Shown: positions 1 to 10,200, counted from the stretch's first letter. The stretch is 44,575 bases of DNA from Paramacrobiotus metropolitanus (GCF_019649055.1 NW_026570557.1:1-44575); one strand, 5' to 3'. The notes: generated from the sequence alone by a model not told the origin. Made by a program: numbers and translations.

Positions 1-571
1 TGACGTATGGGAGTAGGATCATACGCCGGATGTACGTACGGATGCTGACTGTCCGCCTTCCACCTGCAACACAACGGATAATCTAGTCAATCAATGCTGT
101 GATTTGCTGTTCTCTTTTACTAGCGATGTATATGATGTCATAACGCGAAGTCTATATAAGTTCTTGTGATGCCTAATATCGGTATCAGTAGTCTGAGATT
201 TACTTCTGAGACTGCTTTCTAATTACAATTTCCTAGTGTTGTGAACTGTGATGTGAATTGGATAAAGAGACAGCAATACTTGTTCCTACTGAAGTGCATA
301 GTTGTTCCCGGATTATCGCTTAGTATACAGGTTTGCTCGTGACACAATCGTCCTAGCTCTTGCCGATCCTCACAGGACTTACGACCGGAAGTTGTGGTTA
401 GCTGTTCCTGAGGATTCCTGAGTTCTGTGTTCCTGATCGTTCGTCTTATTTCCACCATAGTTCTTCTGTTACAGTTTGAGAGTACGAGTGCCTACCGATT
501 GAGCATTACAGGCGTGGAAGAGTAAAGATTGTTCATGGAGCCTTAACCGGCGTGAACGCTTATACACGACA
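1..571 (+). repeat. 5' LTR
   Basis: Direct repeat of 23521-24092, starting TGACGTATGG and ending ACACGACA. The right boundary is where the two copies diverge, immediately before the primer-binding site. Most of the roughly 16 differences between the LTRs fall at about 390-445; the rest is nearly identical, pointing to a fairly recent insertion. It contains a TATA box and initiator (see 153-189). Confidence 0.95.
133..189 (+). promoter_or_regulatory. LTR core promoter: CRE-like site, TATA box and TCAGT initiator
   Basis: TATATAAG lies at 153-160 and TCAGT at 185-189. The TATA-to-initiator-A distance of about 34 bp matches a Pol II core promoter with an arthropod-type initiator. A CRE/ATF-like TGATGTCA is at 133-140. 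Transcription would start near 187, making 1-186 the U3 region. The same arrangement is conserved in the 3' LTR (TATA at 23672, TCAGT at 23704). Confidence 0.75.
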
Positions 572-588
572 TGGCGCCCACCGGTGTC
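572..588 (+). other. Primer-binding site, tRNA-Lys-like
   Basis: The sequence directly after the 5' LTR begins TGGCGCCCAC. It opens with TGG, the complement of tRNA CCA, and its first nine bases match the primer-binding site used by elements primed with tRNA-Lys. There is no gap between LTR and site. The match weakens after about ten bases, so the exact primer is an inference. Confidence 0.8.
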
Positions 589-1358
589 TTTTAATTTTCC
601 CGATGTAACAGAAAATTATTGGTGGAAAGTTTGATGGTAATTTACTGGTAAAAGTGGTCCGTACAGAAAGGCGTCGAACCGCAAAGGTACGCCGAAGGAG
701 GTCAGCGTTCCTGATCTGGCCTAGTTAATTTATTTTCAGCGAGCTTCCTCGCAATTGTGAGCTTCCTCACTGGTGAGCTTCCTCGCCAATTAAATTAAAT
801 TTAATTAAATTGGACCGTAGGAATAAACAGTCGAAACCTTAAAGGTCGGCTGTGTAATTAATTGGTATCTGTGTGGGTAATTTCCGGGTTGTCTGCGCAA
901 AGCAGTAACCGCGGCGAATAAAGCGTAATCTGCAGTGTCAGTGCACCTGGCCTGCAGATAGAGCAGATAGTAAGCACCGAGCCATTGTCAGTGGCCAGGT
1001 GAGATAACGATCTCCAGCAGACTGATAAAGGCAAGCCGCAAGCGGTAGCCAAAATCAGCAGCTAGAGAGAGTTGACCGTGAAAAGGTAAACACCGGCAAA
1101 CGGTGATTGACCTGTGAATCTTAAAATTACGGCAGCACGCAAAGTGCAGCAGTGTAATTTTAGGAAGTTGTTACAGTCGAAACCGCAAAGGTTGGCTGTT
1201 ATTTAATTATCACGGAACAATTCAAACCTTAAAGGAGGATTGGGAAGTGATTGTTATTGCACAATAGCAATAACGGTATTTGTCGGAATCAGTAGCACAA
1301 TCGCTACTGTAAGTATTATTTTAATTAGCCGCAAGGGTTATTTAAAATAAAAGCAGAA
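589..1358 (+). ncRNA. Structured 5' leader with at least twelve hairpins
   Basis: No ORF is present. The leader is a chain of self-complementary segments. Hairpins with a GCAAA loop lie at 670-693, 884-914, 1084-1113, 1122-1162 and 1173-1199. Hairpins with a TTAAA loop lie at 827-853 and 1218-1242. Three CTTC-loop hairpins are at 739-752, 757-770 and 771-788. Two with ACAATA/ACAATC loops are at 1253-1274 and 1290-1309. Longer pairings are 944-952 with 993-1001 (9 bp), 1001-1014 (5 bp), and 1022-1026 with 1054-1058 around a nested stem. Outer stems differ between hairpins yet stay complementary, which is what selection on RNA structure produces. Likely roles are genomic RNA packaging, dimerisation or translation control (inference). 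Confidence 0.8.
739..788 (+). repeat. Three consecutive CTTC-loop hairpins
   Basis: The ten-base unit GAGCTTCCTC occurs three times. Each copy sits inside a perfect stem closed by different bases: GCGAG/CTCGC at 739-752, GTGAG/CTCAC at 757-770, and TGGTGAG/CTCGCCA (one G-T pair) at 771-788. The flanking bases change in a compensatory way between copies. An AT-rich near-palindrome with CCAATT/AATTGG ends follows at about 786-812. Confidence 0.8.
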
Positions 1359-3473
1359 ATGTCGGGCGGTTCGATTCCTAGAAATCGCCCACCACCGCGT
1401 AAGATCCCAGATAACAAAGTGATCATTGGGGCGTACGATGGATCGAGAGCTCAGACAAGGTTCAAATTTAATGCAAAAGAAATCCCGTTGAATTTAATGT
1501 ACATCGCTCTTAATGTCGAACCACCAGAAGCACAAGATGCATTCTGTGGAAAGTCATGGATTGATTACCAGGAAATCAGGCGGTACTTAAATTCCAAAAC
1601 GAGATTACCAGCACATTTTAAACCTTGGATTGAGTACGAGGGATGTATCCCTGAAGCTTACCTGGACATTACTGATGAGCAGTTTAAAGCTGCCTTGCAG
1701 GATGCAAACAGGTGGCTGCCAGAATACACGGAAGATTTGAACAGACGAAGAGAGGCGGCCCAAGCCGCACTCACAGCGTCAAAAGCAACCGGAAAAACTC
1801 CCAAAAAACAAGCAGCAAATGAGCGCGTCACGCGCGGTGCCAAGGAGAAAATGCCAGTTCAGGCATCCGGTGCGATATTGGATGAACCCATATCGGAAAC
1901 CCCAAGTGTGGCTGAGAGCCAAACAGAACCTCAGTCGTCCCAGTCGGACAATAATTTGATAGCGTTGGCGGCTGCGGATAAAGCGGATATTTCTGAGGGA
2001 TCTGAAACAAGAGCAAGTAAAAGCATTCGTGGTGGAACAATGACATTCCACCCGGCACAGCTAAAATTACACAGTTTTGTGTCAGAAAAAGATTTTGAGC
2101 AACCAGATGAGGACTTCCTTACTCAAGCTAGGGAAGTCGATGAGCAGTTAGCTGCGGCAGAAACTGACCAGGACGTGGGCTTGATAGTCCGGCAAACTAT
2201 GCCCGTATTGATCCAAAGTCTCCGCACGCTCATCGCATCTACAAAAACAAAAGTAGATGAAATGGGTAATACTATGTCTTTAGACGCTCGTGTAGATGCG
2301 GAACGAAACGAAAAATTGAAATTTCAAAACGATTTCAATGAAATGCGTATCAAATTCGAAAATGAACAAATAGAAAATGACAGATTGGCTAACGAAATAC
2401 GCATTGCGAATGATAATTTGCACAGTCTAAGACAAGCCAACAGAAATGCGGAGGCCGCATTTAATGCAATGCAAGATGAGCGCGATACTTTAAAAGACAC
2501 GAATCGTAATTTTGAAAAACAGTTGGAAGATGCCCAGAGAGATCTTTCAAACGCGAAAGCTACGATTGATGGCCTCAGTGCGCAACCAGCACCGGATTTA
2601 ACGAAACAAATAACTGATTTGAACCAAAAGCTCTCGAAAGCTCAGAAAGATTGTAATTCTGAGAAAGATGCGCATAAATTAACTAATAAAAATTTGACGG
2701 ATGCGCAGAACCTGGTCACAAAACTTACCAAAGATTTGGAAGATGAAAAGAAACGGGCTAAAGATGCGGAAGACTCTCTACAGCGTGAACTCACACAAGC
2801 GAGAGTGCAGCTGAACAATAAGTCTTCAGTCGGCCCGATGCATATTCCCAAGGAAAAGGATGATGCGTCCCAAAAGGAAATTGAGAGATTGCAGGGTCTA
2901 TTGACTACAGAGCGAGAGAATGTCCAAAAGGCCCAAAAGGAATTAAAAGATTCGAAAAAGGATAAAAGATGTGATAATTGTGAGAACGCGATTCAAGCGA
3001 AAAATACAGCACAGGCCGACGCATATGAAAAGTCTGAAAGGTGTAATCGGCTGTATGAAGAAAATGCGCAATGCCGAAGGGAATGGCATGAAAAACAAGA
3101 TCAACTTACCAAGATGGAAGTGGATCTAAAGCAAGCGTTTGACGAACTTCGTCGGCTTCGAAATACAGATGCTGTTCTTGGCGGCGGTGAAGGATACTTT
3201 CAAAGGGAAGCGCCGGTAGCAACAGGAGACGTATTACGTCCTCCCGCTTTTACACCATTTAATCCCCAAAATTTCTCGTCATACGTGGATCAGCCCTTAG
3301 CTACTGGTAGTAATCCAGCTGGCATCTTGCGGAGGCCTAGACAGGAATCACGAGTCGAATTCTCGGAGGTCAGACCATGCTGCGTTCATCGTCAGAAAGT
3401 CAAATTCCAAGGGAAACGGCACCTGCCAAACAGAGGAAAAATGGCTCAACAGACTTACGCCAACAAATTCTGA
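1359..3473 (+). CDS. Upstream ORF1: 704-aa coiled-coil protein of unknown function
   Basis: An intact 704-codon ORF starts at the first ATG after the leader. Residues 1-130 look globular; residues 130-230 are low-complexity, rich in A, K, S and E. A long coiled coil with heptad-like leucine, charged and asparagine repeats runs from about 270 to 620. A Cys-x2-Cys (C538, C541) interrupts the coiled coil, with more cysteines nearby; this resembles a metal hook but is unproven. The C terminus is Pro/Gly-rich. The last 97 nt overlap gag in another frame (gag lies in -1), so gag could be made by -1 frameshifting or reinitiation. Conventional gypsy elements have no ORF ahead of gag; plant Ogre elements do. 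It is not recognisable as a capsid; a particle-assembly or RNP-scaffold role is an inference. Confidence 0.85.
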   Translation: MSGGSIPRNRPPPRKIPDNKVIIGAYDGSRAQTRFKFNAKEIPLNLMYIALNVEPPEAQDAFCGKSWIDYQEIRRYLNSKTRLPAHFKPWIEYEGCIPEAYLDITDEQFKAALQDANRWLPEYTEDLNRRREAAQAALTASKATGKTPKKQAANERVTRGAKEKMPVQASGAILDEPISETPSVAESQTEPQSSQSDNNLIALAAADKADISEGSETRASKSIRGGTMTFHPAQLKLHSFVSEKDFEQPDEDFLTQAREVDEQLAAAETDQDVGLIVRQTMPVLIQSLRTLIASTKTKVDEMGNTMSLDARVDAERNEKLKFQNDFNEMRIKFENEQIENDRLANEIRIANDNLHSLRQANRNAEAAFNAMQDERDTLKDTNRNFEKQLEDAQRDLSNAKATIDGLSAQPAPDLTKQITDLNQKLSKAQKDCNSEKDAHKLTNKNLTDAQNLVTKLTKDLEDEKKRAKDAEDSLQRELTQARVQLNNKSSVGPMHIPKEKDDASQKEIERLQGLLTTERENVQKAQKELKDSKKDKRCDNCENAIQAKNTAQADAYEKSERCNRLYEENAQCRREWHEKQDQLTKMEVDLKQAFDELRRLRNTDAVLGGGEGYFQREAPVATGDVLRPPAFTPFNPQNFSSYVDQPLATGSNPAGILRRPRQESRVEFSEVRPCCVHRQKVKFQGKRHLPNRGKMAQQTYANKF

Positions 3474-6400
3474 AAAGAACAGCTGACGAATCTAGTCGCC
3501 AGATGCGAGGAACAGAAAATAGAGACAGTTCTGATACAGAAAATGAACTGATGGATGATGCCCTGATGGAGGATGAACACCGTCGCCCCAGTAGCACGGC
3601 CAGCAATGAGTCTATGTCCAGAAATCCTCAGCTGGAGGAATGGCTGAATAAGCAGACTCAAATTTCGGATAGAACGACGCTTACACAAGAAAGCGTTGTT
3701 GAACTTTTAGCGAAATTTGTGGAAAAAGACAGCGATAAGACGGTAGGTGGTATGAAGTTACTTGCCTTTGACGATGCGCATCCGGAAAAAATTCAAAGAT
3801 GGCTCATGAATGTTGAACAATGCAGAGCCACGAATAACTGGAATGATGAAACAACGTGTCGCAGAGTAATCGGTGCATTCACCGGTCCGTCTTTTCAATG
3901 GTTTGAAAAATTTTGGAAAGATAATAAAGGCAAATCATGGTCTGATTTCTTTAAGCCCGCTATTGTAGAGCACTTTAACGGCTCGCTGTCTAAGGCCGAC
4001 ATTCGTAGGAAAATGAATAATCGCAAATTAGAATTTTATGAACCAGTTCGTGCTTACCTGGATAGTTTCCTCCCATGGTTTGAGGAACTAAAAACATCGG
4101 ATGAAGAGCAGGTGGAAGCACTCCTTGATGGCGTACAGGAGCATCGACCGGCATGGTTCCGTGAAATTTATAATGCGGCACCTAAAAATTATGCGGAATT
4201 TGAGAAGAAGTTACAGGAATGCGAAAAGTTATGGAAGCGCATGAATAAAGATAAGAAGACACCTGAATCAACTCAGAGAAATGCTCCTGCGGAGCCCAGA
4301 AGTGCCGGCAACAATAATAATAATTCGAATTATGAAAATCGAGGCGGCCGCGGTGGCTCGTCGCAGAGAGGAAATTATTATTCGAACCGGGGAGGCCGCG
4401 GAAATTATGGCAACAATCGCGGAGGATATTCACGTTCGTACACGGAGACAGTGATTCCTCAGCCGCAGAATTCGGTGGCTCCTGTGCAGCCTGTCCTGAA
4501 TGTGCCCCAGCCGCAGTTTGTCCCTGTCCCGGTGTTTCAACAGCCACAATATGTTGAGCAACAACACCCGGTGCAATTTGCGCAGACCTTCCCGCAACCA
4601 ATTCCTATGCAGGCTCCTATGCCTGTCCCAGTTCAAATGATGAATCCAATGATGCCGGTTATGCAGCCGCAATTCCAACAACCGGTGCAGAATTTCGATC
4701 AGCAGTACCAACAGAATGCCTCTGCGAATAACAACAATTATGATGGCGGTAATAATCGTGGAAATTACCGAAATAATAATAATAATTATCGCGGACGAAG
4801 TGGCTATAACAACAACAATAATCGTCAGCAAAATAACCAGAATTACCGGCAAAATCAGCAGGCCGGTAGTCAGCCTCCGTTTGATGAACGAAATATCCTG
4901 AAGGATAAATGGCGAACAAATCGCGGAGTCGAGATTTGCTTCCGCTGTCATGGTCTTCATCCTGCAGCTGGTTGTACGAATCAATTTGTACTTCCCCGCC
5001 AGTATGAGCCATCCGCAGAATTATTGGCACGCTACAATAACCCGCAGCAGCAGATTAACATGATGGAGTTGGACTTACCGGCTGGTTTGTCTTCGCCGAC
5101 GCCCCAGTGTAACAAAATGGAAGTCCAGGACTTTTCGCAGTACCCTCTAGCGGATCACGTGTGCCTGTTGCCGACGCTGGATGCCCAGGCTTGGTATTCT
5201 GTAATTGACATAAATTATCAGAAAGTAAAAACCATGCTGGACACTGGCTCTAGCATTTCAGTCATGTCTCTCAAAATGGCTAAAGATTTAAAATTAAATA
5301 TTCACCGCTGTCCTGATCACATTAAAGGCAGGGTTGTACATACAGCTTACCAAGGGAGACAGCTGATTGAGCCGTTGTCGGTAGTGGTCACAATCCACGA
5401 ATTTGGGATGGCTTTTGAGCACGCAATGCTTGTGAGTTCCACTTTCGATAGGGACCACGTTGTTTTAGGTTTAGACTTTTTAGCTACAAAGCCTTTTATA
5501 CTAGATATGAACACGATGACTTGGCGTCTCTCGCGTAGGCAGCCTAATGCACCGGCATTCTTACGTCGCGAAACTCACTTGATGTCGGACGTCATTAGGT
5601 CACACGATTTTGATCCGTTAATTCCTGTGGGAGTTAAGCCGTCTCCCGCAATCCCTGCGTTGATGTTGACTGAGCGCATTGGTGTTGCTAAAGAAGCAAA
5701 ATTCGTGCCTTACGAATCTGCTCATTTAATTTTAGCAAAAGCAGACCCAGAAATCTGTATCCTGCACTTACAGAAGGCTAAGCAGGAGTGGCCTCGCCCA
5801 GTTCAACCGCCGCCTGCGATAAAAGTGGCTGATACCCCGCCGAAAATGGAAGTCAAAGAAGTAACGCCCATACCGGCGCCTTCGACCAAAAAAGGATCTG
5901 ATCAGCGTGACGAAGAATTTGTTCGTAGCGTGGTACAGGAGATGATTCGTCAATATCTCCCGAGAGCAGCTTCCGTTGCTGATGAACCTGTACGTCCTGC
6001 AGTTAAAAAGGAAATCAAAGTGGAGAAAAACCCAGAACCAGGTCAAGTTCGTGGGGGAGGCGGTGAAACAATTATAAATAGTATGCAGTCAAGTTCGCGG
6101 GGGAGAGAACAGGCGTCTTCCCAGCCGCCAATTAAAAAGGAAAAAGTTGTTCAGCCGTCACCGGCAAGCAGTTCGAGTACCTCGTCTTCGGCATCGGTCA
6201 GTCCTGTGCCTAATTCTGGCTCCAGTCAAGTTCGTGGGGGTGACGACTCCCTGCAACTTCCGATTCAGATTTCGTCAGTGGATGCAGTATTAAAGCAGCA
6301 CCCTGCAGCAAAGTATCTCTACATGGGCGTTTTAGAGAAATCAGCGAAGGTTGTTGAATGTCTTAGTATGGATAACAAATTGCTTAATGTTATACCTGTT

Positions 6401-7267
6401 GAGCGCGACCGCAGAGACGTCGATGAAGTCCATGACTATCCGTCTTACATGGCACGCAATCCAGAGTTGAAGAAATGGATGACGCCGATGGACAGGCCAC
6501 AGGATAAACAGCTGTTTCCTTCAGAAAAAAGATTCCGTGATCCGCAGTTCTGGCGTGAAACTCAACAGCAGTGTGTTGATAGCCGGATGTGGTACAAAAT
6601 GTACAAGAAACCGTCGCACGCTAATACGAATTTTACCAAGTACGAGATTAACAGATTCGTAATATGCGAAGGGATTTTATGTAGAGTACCTGATCATTCT
6701 GGTGCTTGCCCGAGAATTTACGTGCCGCACCAATGGCGACAGAAATTAATTGCCTGCTTCCACGAAATTTTAATTCATAAGCAAGCGTATGGCCGGCATG
6801 AAAAGCTATATCCGTTCTTGGTGAAATTATTTTACTGGCCGGACTGTATAATAGAAATTGAACGGTACGAGAAGAACTGCGACGTGTGTCGAAACTCGAT
6901 TAATGATCGCCGGCATTTTGAAACCTTGAAACGCACGGAGCAATTAAACGCACAGAAAGCTACAGGAAAACGTAAAGTTACCTTCTCCGTGGATAACCCG
7001 GCACCAGCAGGAGAATTTGAAAATGGTAGCTTTGTCCCTGCAGATGGTATGAAACCCATTAACATCGGCCCGTGTCCGGTCTCCTACGAAGATAAACAGG
7101 CGGAGAAGCAAAGAGAAATAAATTCTCAAATGATTAGTAACTCACCGCCGCCGAAGCCGTCTGAGTTCGTTTCGGAGGATGTCAGAGCGACCTATGATGC
7201 TGTGACAAAAATTAATATTAATGAACAGTGGGAAATCTGGAATGACATTCAGAGACAAAAGCATTGA
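3377..7267 (+). CDS. gag-pro: Gag-protease polyprotein with a C-terminal H2C2 module
   Basis: An intact 1296-aa ORF. Residues about 120-295 resemble a Ty3/gypsy capsid. Residues 300-500 are Asn/Gln-rich with RGG-like repeats, probably RNA-binding. A CCHC zinc knuckle follows (C521-x2-C524-x3-H528-x4-C533). An aspartic protease has its DTGSS active site at D622 and an LGLDFL motif at 697-702. A Lys/Pro/Ser-rich spacer (about 800-970) follows. Near the end is an integrase-type zinc-binding module (H1134-x6-H1141-x26-C1168-x2-C1171) with the FYWP signature, which is unexpected in gag-pro. The ATG at 3377 overlaps ORF1 by 97 nt. The stop at 7265-7267 overlaps the pol frame, which is -1 relative to gag, so pol is probably expressed by -1 frameshifting or reinitiation. 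Confidence 0.93.
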   Translation: MLRSSSESQIPRETAPAKQRKNGSTDLRQQILKRTADESSRQMRGTENRDSSDTENELMDDALMEDEHRRPSSTASNESMSRNPQLEEWLNKQTQISDRTTLTQESVVELLAKFVEKDSDKTVGGMKLLAFDDAHPEKIQRWLMNVEQCRATNNWNDETTCRRVIGAFTGPSFQWFEKFWKDNKGKSWSDFFKPAIVEHFNGSLSKADIRRKMNNRKLEFYEPVRAYLDSFLPWFEELKTSDEEQVEALLDGVQEHRPAWFREIYNAAPKNYAEFEKKLQECEKLWKRMNKDKKTPESTQRNAPAEPRSAGNNNNNSNYENRGGRGGSSQRGNYYSNRGGRGNYGNNRGGYSRSYTETVIPQPQNSVAPVQPVLNVPQPQFVPVPVFQQPQYVEQQHPVQFAQTFPQPIPMQAPMPVPVQMMNPMMPVMQPQFQQPVQNFDQQYQQNASANNNNYDGGNNRGNYRNNNNNYRGRSGYNNNNNRQQNNQNYRQNQQAGSQPPFDERNILKDKWRTNRGVEICFRCHGLHPAAGCTNQFVLPRQYEPSAELLARYNNPQQQINMMELDLPAGLSSPTPQCNKMEVQDFSQYPLADHVCLLPTLDAQAWYSVIDINYQKVKTMLDTGSSISVMSLKMAKDLKLNIHRCPDHIKGRVVHTAYQGRQLIEPLSVVVTIHEFGMAFEHAMLVSSTFDRDHVVLGLDFLATKPFILDMNTMTWRLSRRQPNAPAFLRRETHLMSDVIRSHDFDPLIPVGVKPSPAIPALMLTERIGVAKEAKFVPYESAHLILAKADPEICILHLQKAKQEWPRPVQPPPAIKVADTPPKMEVKEVTPIPAPSTKKGSDQRDEEFVRSVVQEMIRQYLPRAASVADEPVRPAVKKEIKVEKNPEPGQVRGGGGETIINSMQSSSRGREQASSQPPIKKEKVVQPSPASSSSTSSSASVSPVPNSGSSQVRGGDDSLQLPIQISSVDAVLKQHPAAKYLYMGVLEKSAKVVECLSMDNKLLNVIPVERDRRDVDEVHDYPSYMARNPELKKWMTPMDRPQDKQLFPSEKRFRDPQFWRETQQQCVDSRMWYKMYKKPSHANTNFTKYEINRFVICEGILCRVPDHSGACPRIYVPHQWRQKLIACFHEILIHKQAYGRHEKLYPFLVKLFYWPDCIIEIERYEKNCDVCRNSINDRRHFETLKRTEQLNAQKATGKRKVTFSVDNPAPAGEFENGSFVPADGMKPINIGPCPVSYEDKQAEKQREINSQMISNSPPPKPSEFVSEDVRATYDAVTKININEQWEIWNDIQRQKH
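6042..6245 (+). repeat. Three gag-internal copies of a G-run motif resembling the 3' PPT
   Basis: GTCAAGTTCGTGGGGG occurs at about 6042-6057 and 6225-6240, with a CGGGGG variant near 6088-6103. The last copy continues so that GTTCGTGGGGGTGACG (6230-6245) is identical to 23510-23525, the polypurine-tract/3' LTR junction. It encodes short QVRGG-type peptide repeats. Confidence 0.75.
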
Positions 7268-10200
7268 GCGAATCTGCAGCTGTTAATCCAGCACAACCCA
7301 CCGTGGGAAACTACGAACCATCACCGGAAGGTTCGGGAAGGAATTCTCCTAGGCGTAAAAAGTCCAGTTACAGCCGCAGAATTCGGCGGGAATATGCAGA
7401 AAGAGAGGCGGCAAGCCAAATGTCAGCTGAGACGGTGCAGCCGGCACCGGTGTTGCAACAACCGACGGCTAAAAATTTGCCCAAACGGTCTCAGGACGTC
7501 CGTGAATCCACTGATATCCCGGCATGCGTGTATTCGAAGGATGTCATCGAGCTGGCGTACAGGGACGCCCATCTGAAACAGGCACAAGCACAGGTTGAAG
7601 TTAATTCGGTAGAACATGATATTTACCGCTTCGAGCCAGAACCCGGTCCAATTGACTGTTTTAAAATGGAGCTGTTTCCAGCTTCGCCGGTTATAATTCA
7701 GCCCCATTCACAGGGAATTATTCGCGCAACGACGTCGATGTCTGACGAACAGTTCATGGAATTTCAAGACGAATACCTGTACACCCAGCCGTTTCTCTAC
7801 GAAGGAAAAATACCAGAGTCAAATAAAAACGCCGTATTACTCGATGGCGTCTTAACGCTAAATGAGTATGGTAATTGCCGAGTCTGCGTTGTTAACGTTT
7901 CTGACAAACCGCTCGTTTTGAATGAAGAAACCAACCTTGGCGAAGTCGCGCTTGTGGACGCAGTGTACCAAATGGACTCTCCGGAGTTCCAGGAGAATTG
8001 TCAAGAGGCAATTAGTGGTATTCCCAGTGTGAAGGTGTGGCTATGCAGTTGCCGCCACCCGCCGTTAGTGTCGTTGATCCTGAAACCGAAGAAACGTTCG
8101 CTAAAAATTAAAGTTGGAGACATTTGTCCCAGCAAGGAGGAATTAAAGGCTATATTTTATCAGGCAAAATCGGTCTTACCGACTAAAGCGCGTCCTGTGG
8201 GATGCTGTACCATTTATGAGCACTCGGTGGATACAGGCACGAGTTTGCCGGTCAGAACTCCTCCGTATCGCACGTCGTTTGAAGACCGCAAATGGCTCCA
8301 GGCTAAAACACAGGAAATGATTAAAGACGGTATAATTGAGCCAACAAATTCGGCATGGGGCAGTCCCATCTGCATAGTGAAGAAGAAGGATAAATCCCGG
8401 CGTTTAACCGTGGATTTCCGTAAGCTTAACGAAAGATTAATGGGCAGCAGTTACCCGCTTCCCAGAGTTGACGACATATTAAATGCCCTCGATAAAGCTA
8501 CGGTCTTTAGCAAGATTGACTTAAAGAGTGGATTTTGGCAAATTAAAATAAAACCGGAAGACCGGTGTAAAACAACAATGGTTGGCGAAGAGTTCACGTT
8601 TCAATACAAAGTCTTACCTTTTGGAATGAAGGACGCGCCTTCGGCTTTCCAGCGCGCCATGGATTTGACGCTTGCGAACATGAAGTGGAGGAACGTGTTA
8701 GTTTTTATTGATGACATTATTGTCTTCAGTAAAAACCTGGCTGATCATATGCGAGACTTACAGGAGCTCTTTCTGCGGCTCCAGGAATGCGGCTGGACCA
8801 TTAATCCTGAAAAGACAGAATTATTTGTAAATTCAATAACGTTCCTGGGTCACACGGTTGACCAGTTCGGTATCAGTACTGATCCAGAGAAGATCCAGGC
8901 GGTTAAGGAATTCGGCCCTATAAAAGACAAAAAAGATATACTGCGTTTCCTAGGTATGGTGGGATATTATCGCCAATTTATTAAGAATTTTCAAGAGATC
9001 GCTGAGCCGCTTCAAAAGTTGATTCCTAAAAAAGTTACCTTTGAATGGGGAACGGATCAGTGCAGGTCCGTGGAACAATTGAAGGAGGCCTTGGTGACGG
9101 CGCCGGTTTTGGCCCGTTATGACCCAGAGGCTTTGTCGCGAGTTATCGTCGATGCAAGTACTATTGCTGTGGGTGCAGTTCTTATGCAATGTCCCAAGGA
9201 TAAACCGACGGATGTGCCGACAAACTGGCGTCCTATTGCGTATCTAAGCCGCAAATTGACTGAAACACAGAAAAGGCTCTACTTCCCTACTGAGCTTGAG
9301 GCCTATGCAGTTATTTGTGCTCTGAAAAAATGGAAGCATTATTTGTCTGACTATCAGTTCGAAGTACAAACAGATCACCAAGCTTTAGTGTTTTTAAATA
9401 ATATGCGTGATGCCGCTGGCCGCCTTGGGCGCTGGGCGTTGTATATCCAGCAATTTAATACTAAGCCTGTTCACATACCTGGCAAAGAGAATGTTATTGC
9501 TGACGCCTTGAGCAGAAATCCAGGAGAGCAACCGGAACCCGACTCTGACGACTCAGACATCGAGTTTGACTATCGGCAAACTTACCCTTTCGCCGGTGAT
9601 GCCGCGATGATCGAGTGTTGTTTCGCTATCCTGGAGAGAGATTATGTGGATATCCGCTTTGAGATGATGTCGGCCGAAGTTAAAGCCATTCCAGAGGAAG
9701 ACATGAAAGCCTTTGATGAGGATAAGGTGCAGAAGTTAATTACTGACGATAAGGCTTCATACTGGGCTGAAGAGCAGTCTCGCGATGCGCGAATTGTCCG
9801 ATGGCGGCTGCTCCTAGAAAATAAAAAGGAAAAGATGTCAGACCACGAGAAATTACATCTAAACAAATTTGTAGTGAAACAGGGCGTTGTTTATTATAAG
9901 TTCGAATTAAACCGGAAGATCTATTACTGCATGTATGTACCTGTTCACTGGCGGCTTCAGTTCCTTCAGGATAACCATGATTCCCCGTTAGCAGCACACT
10001 TGGGCGTCCTGGCCACCTATAAAAGGATGTACAAGTATTTTTATTGGCCCCGTATGTTTGAGTCTGTTAAAAGTTACTGTGCCTCTTGCCCGGCGTGCCT
10101 TGCGCAAAATCCTCTTGCTACGGCACCGGCCGGTGCTCTCCAGTCAAATCCGACGGTTCCTCCCCGTTTGGTTTGGGCAATCGACGTTGCTCCGGCCCTC

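Noticed and set aside
4430-5030. Long minus-strand frames opposite gag
   Set aside because: They are the antisense of the Asn/Gln-rich repeats and consist of Ile/His/Tyr runs; coding-strand artefacts.
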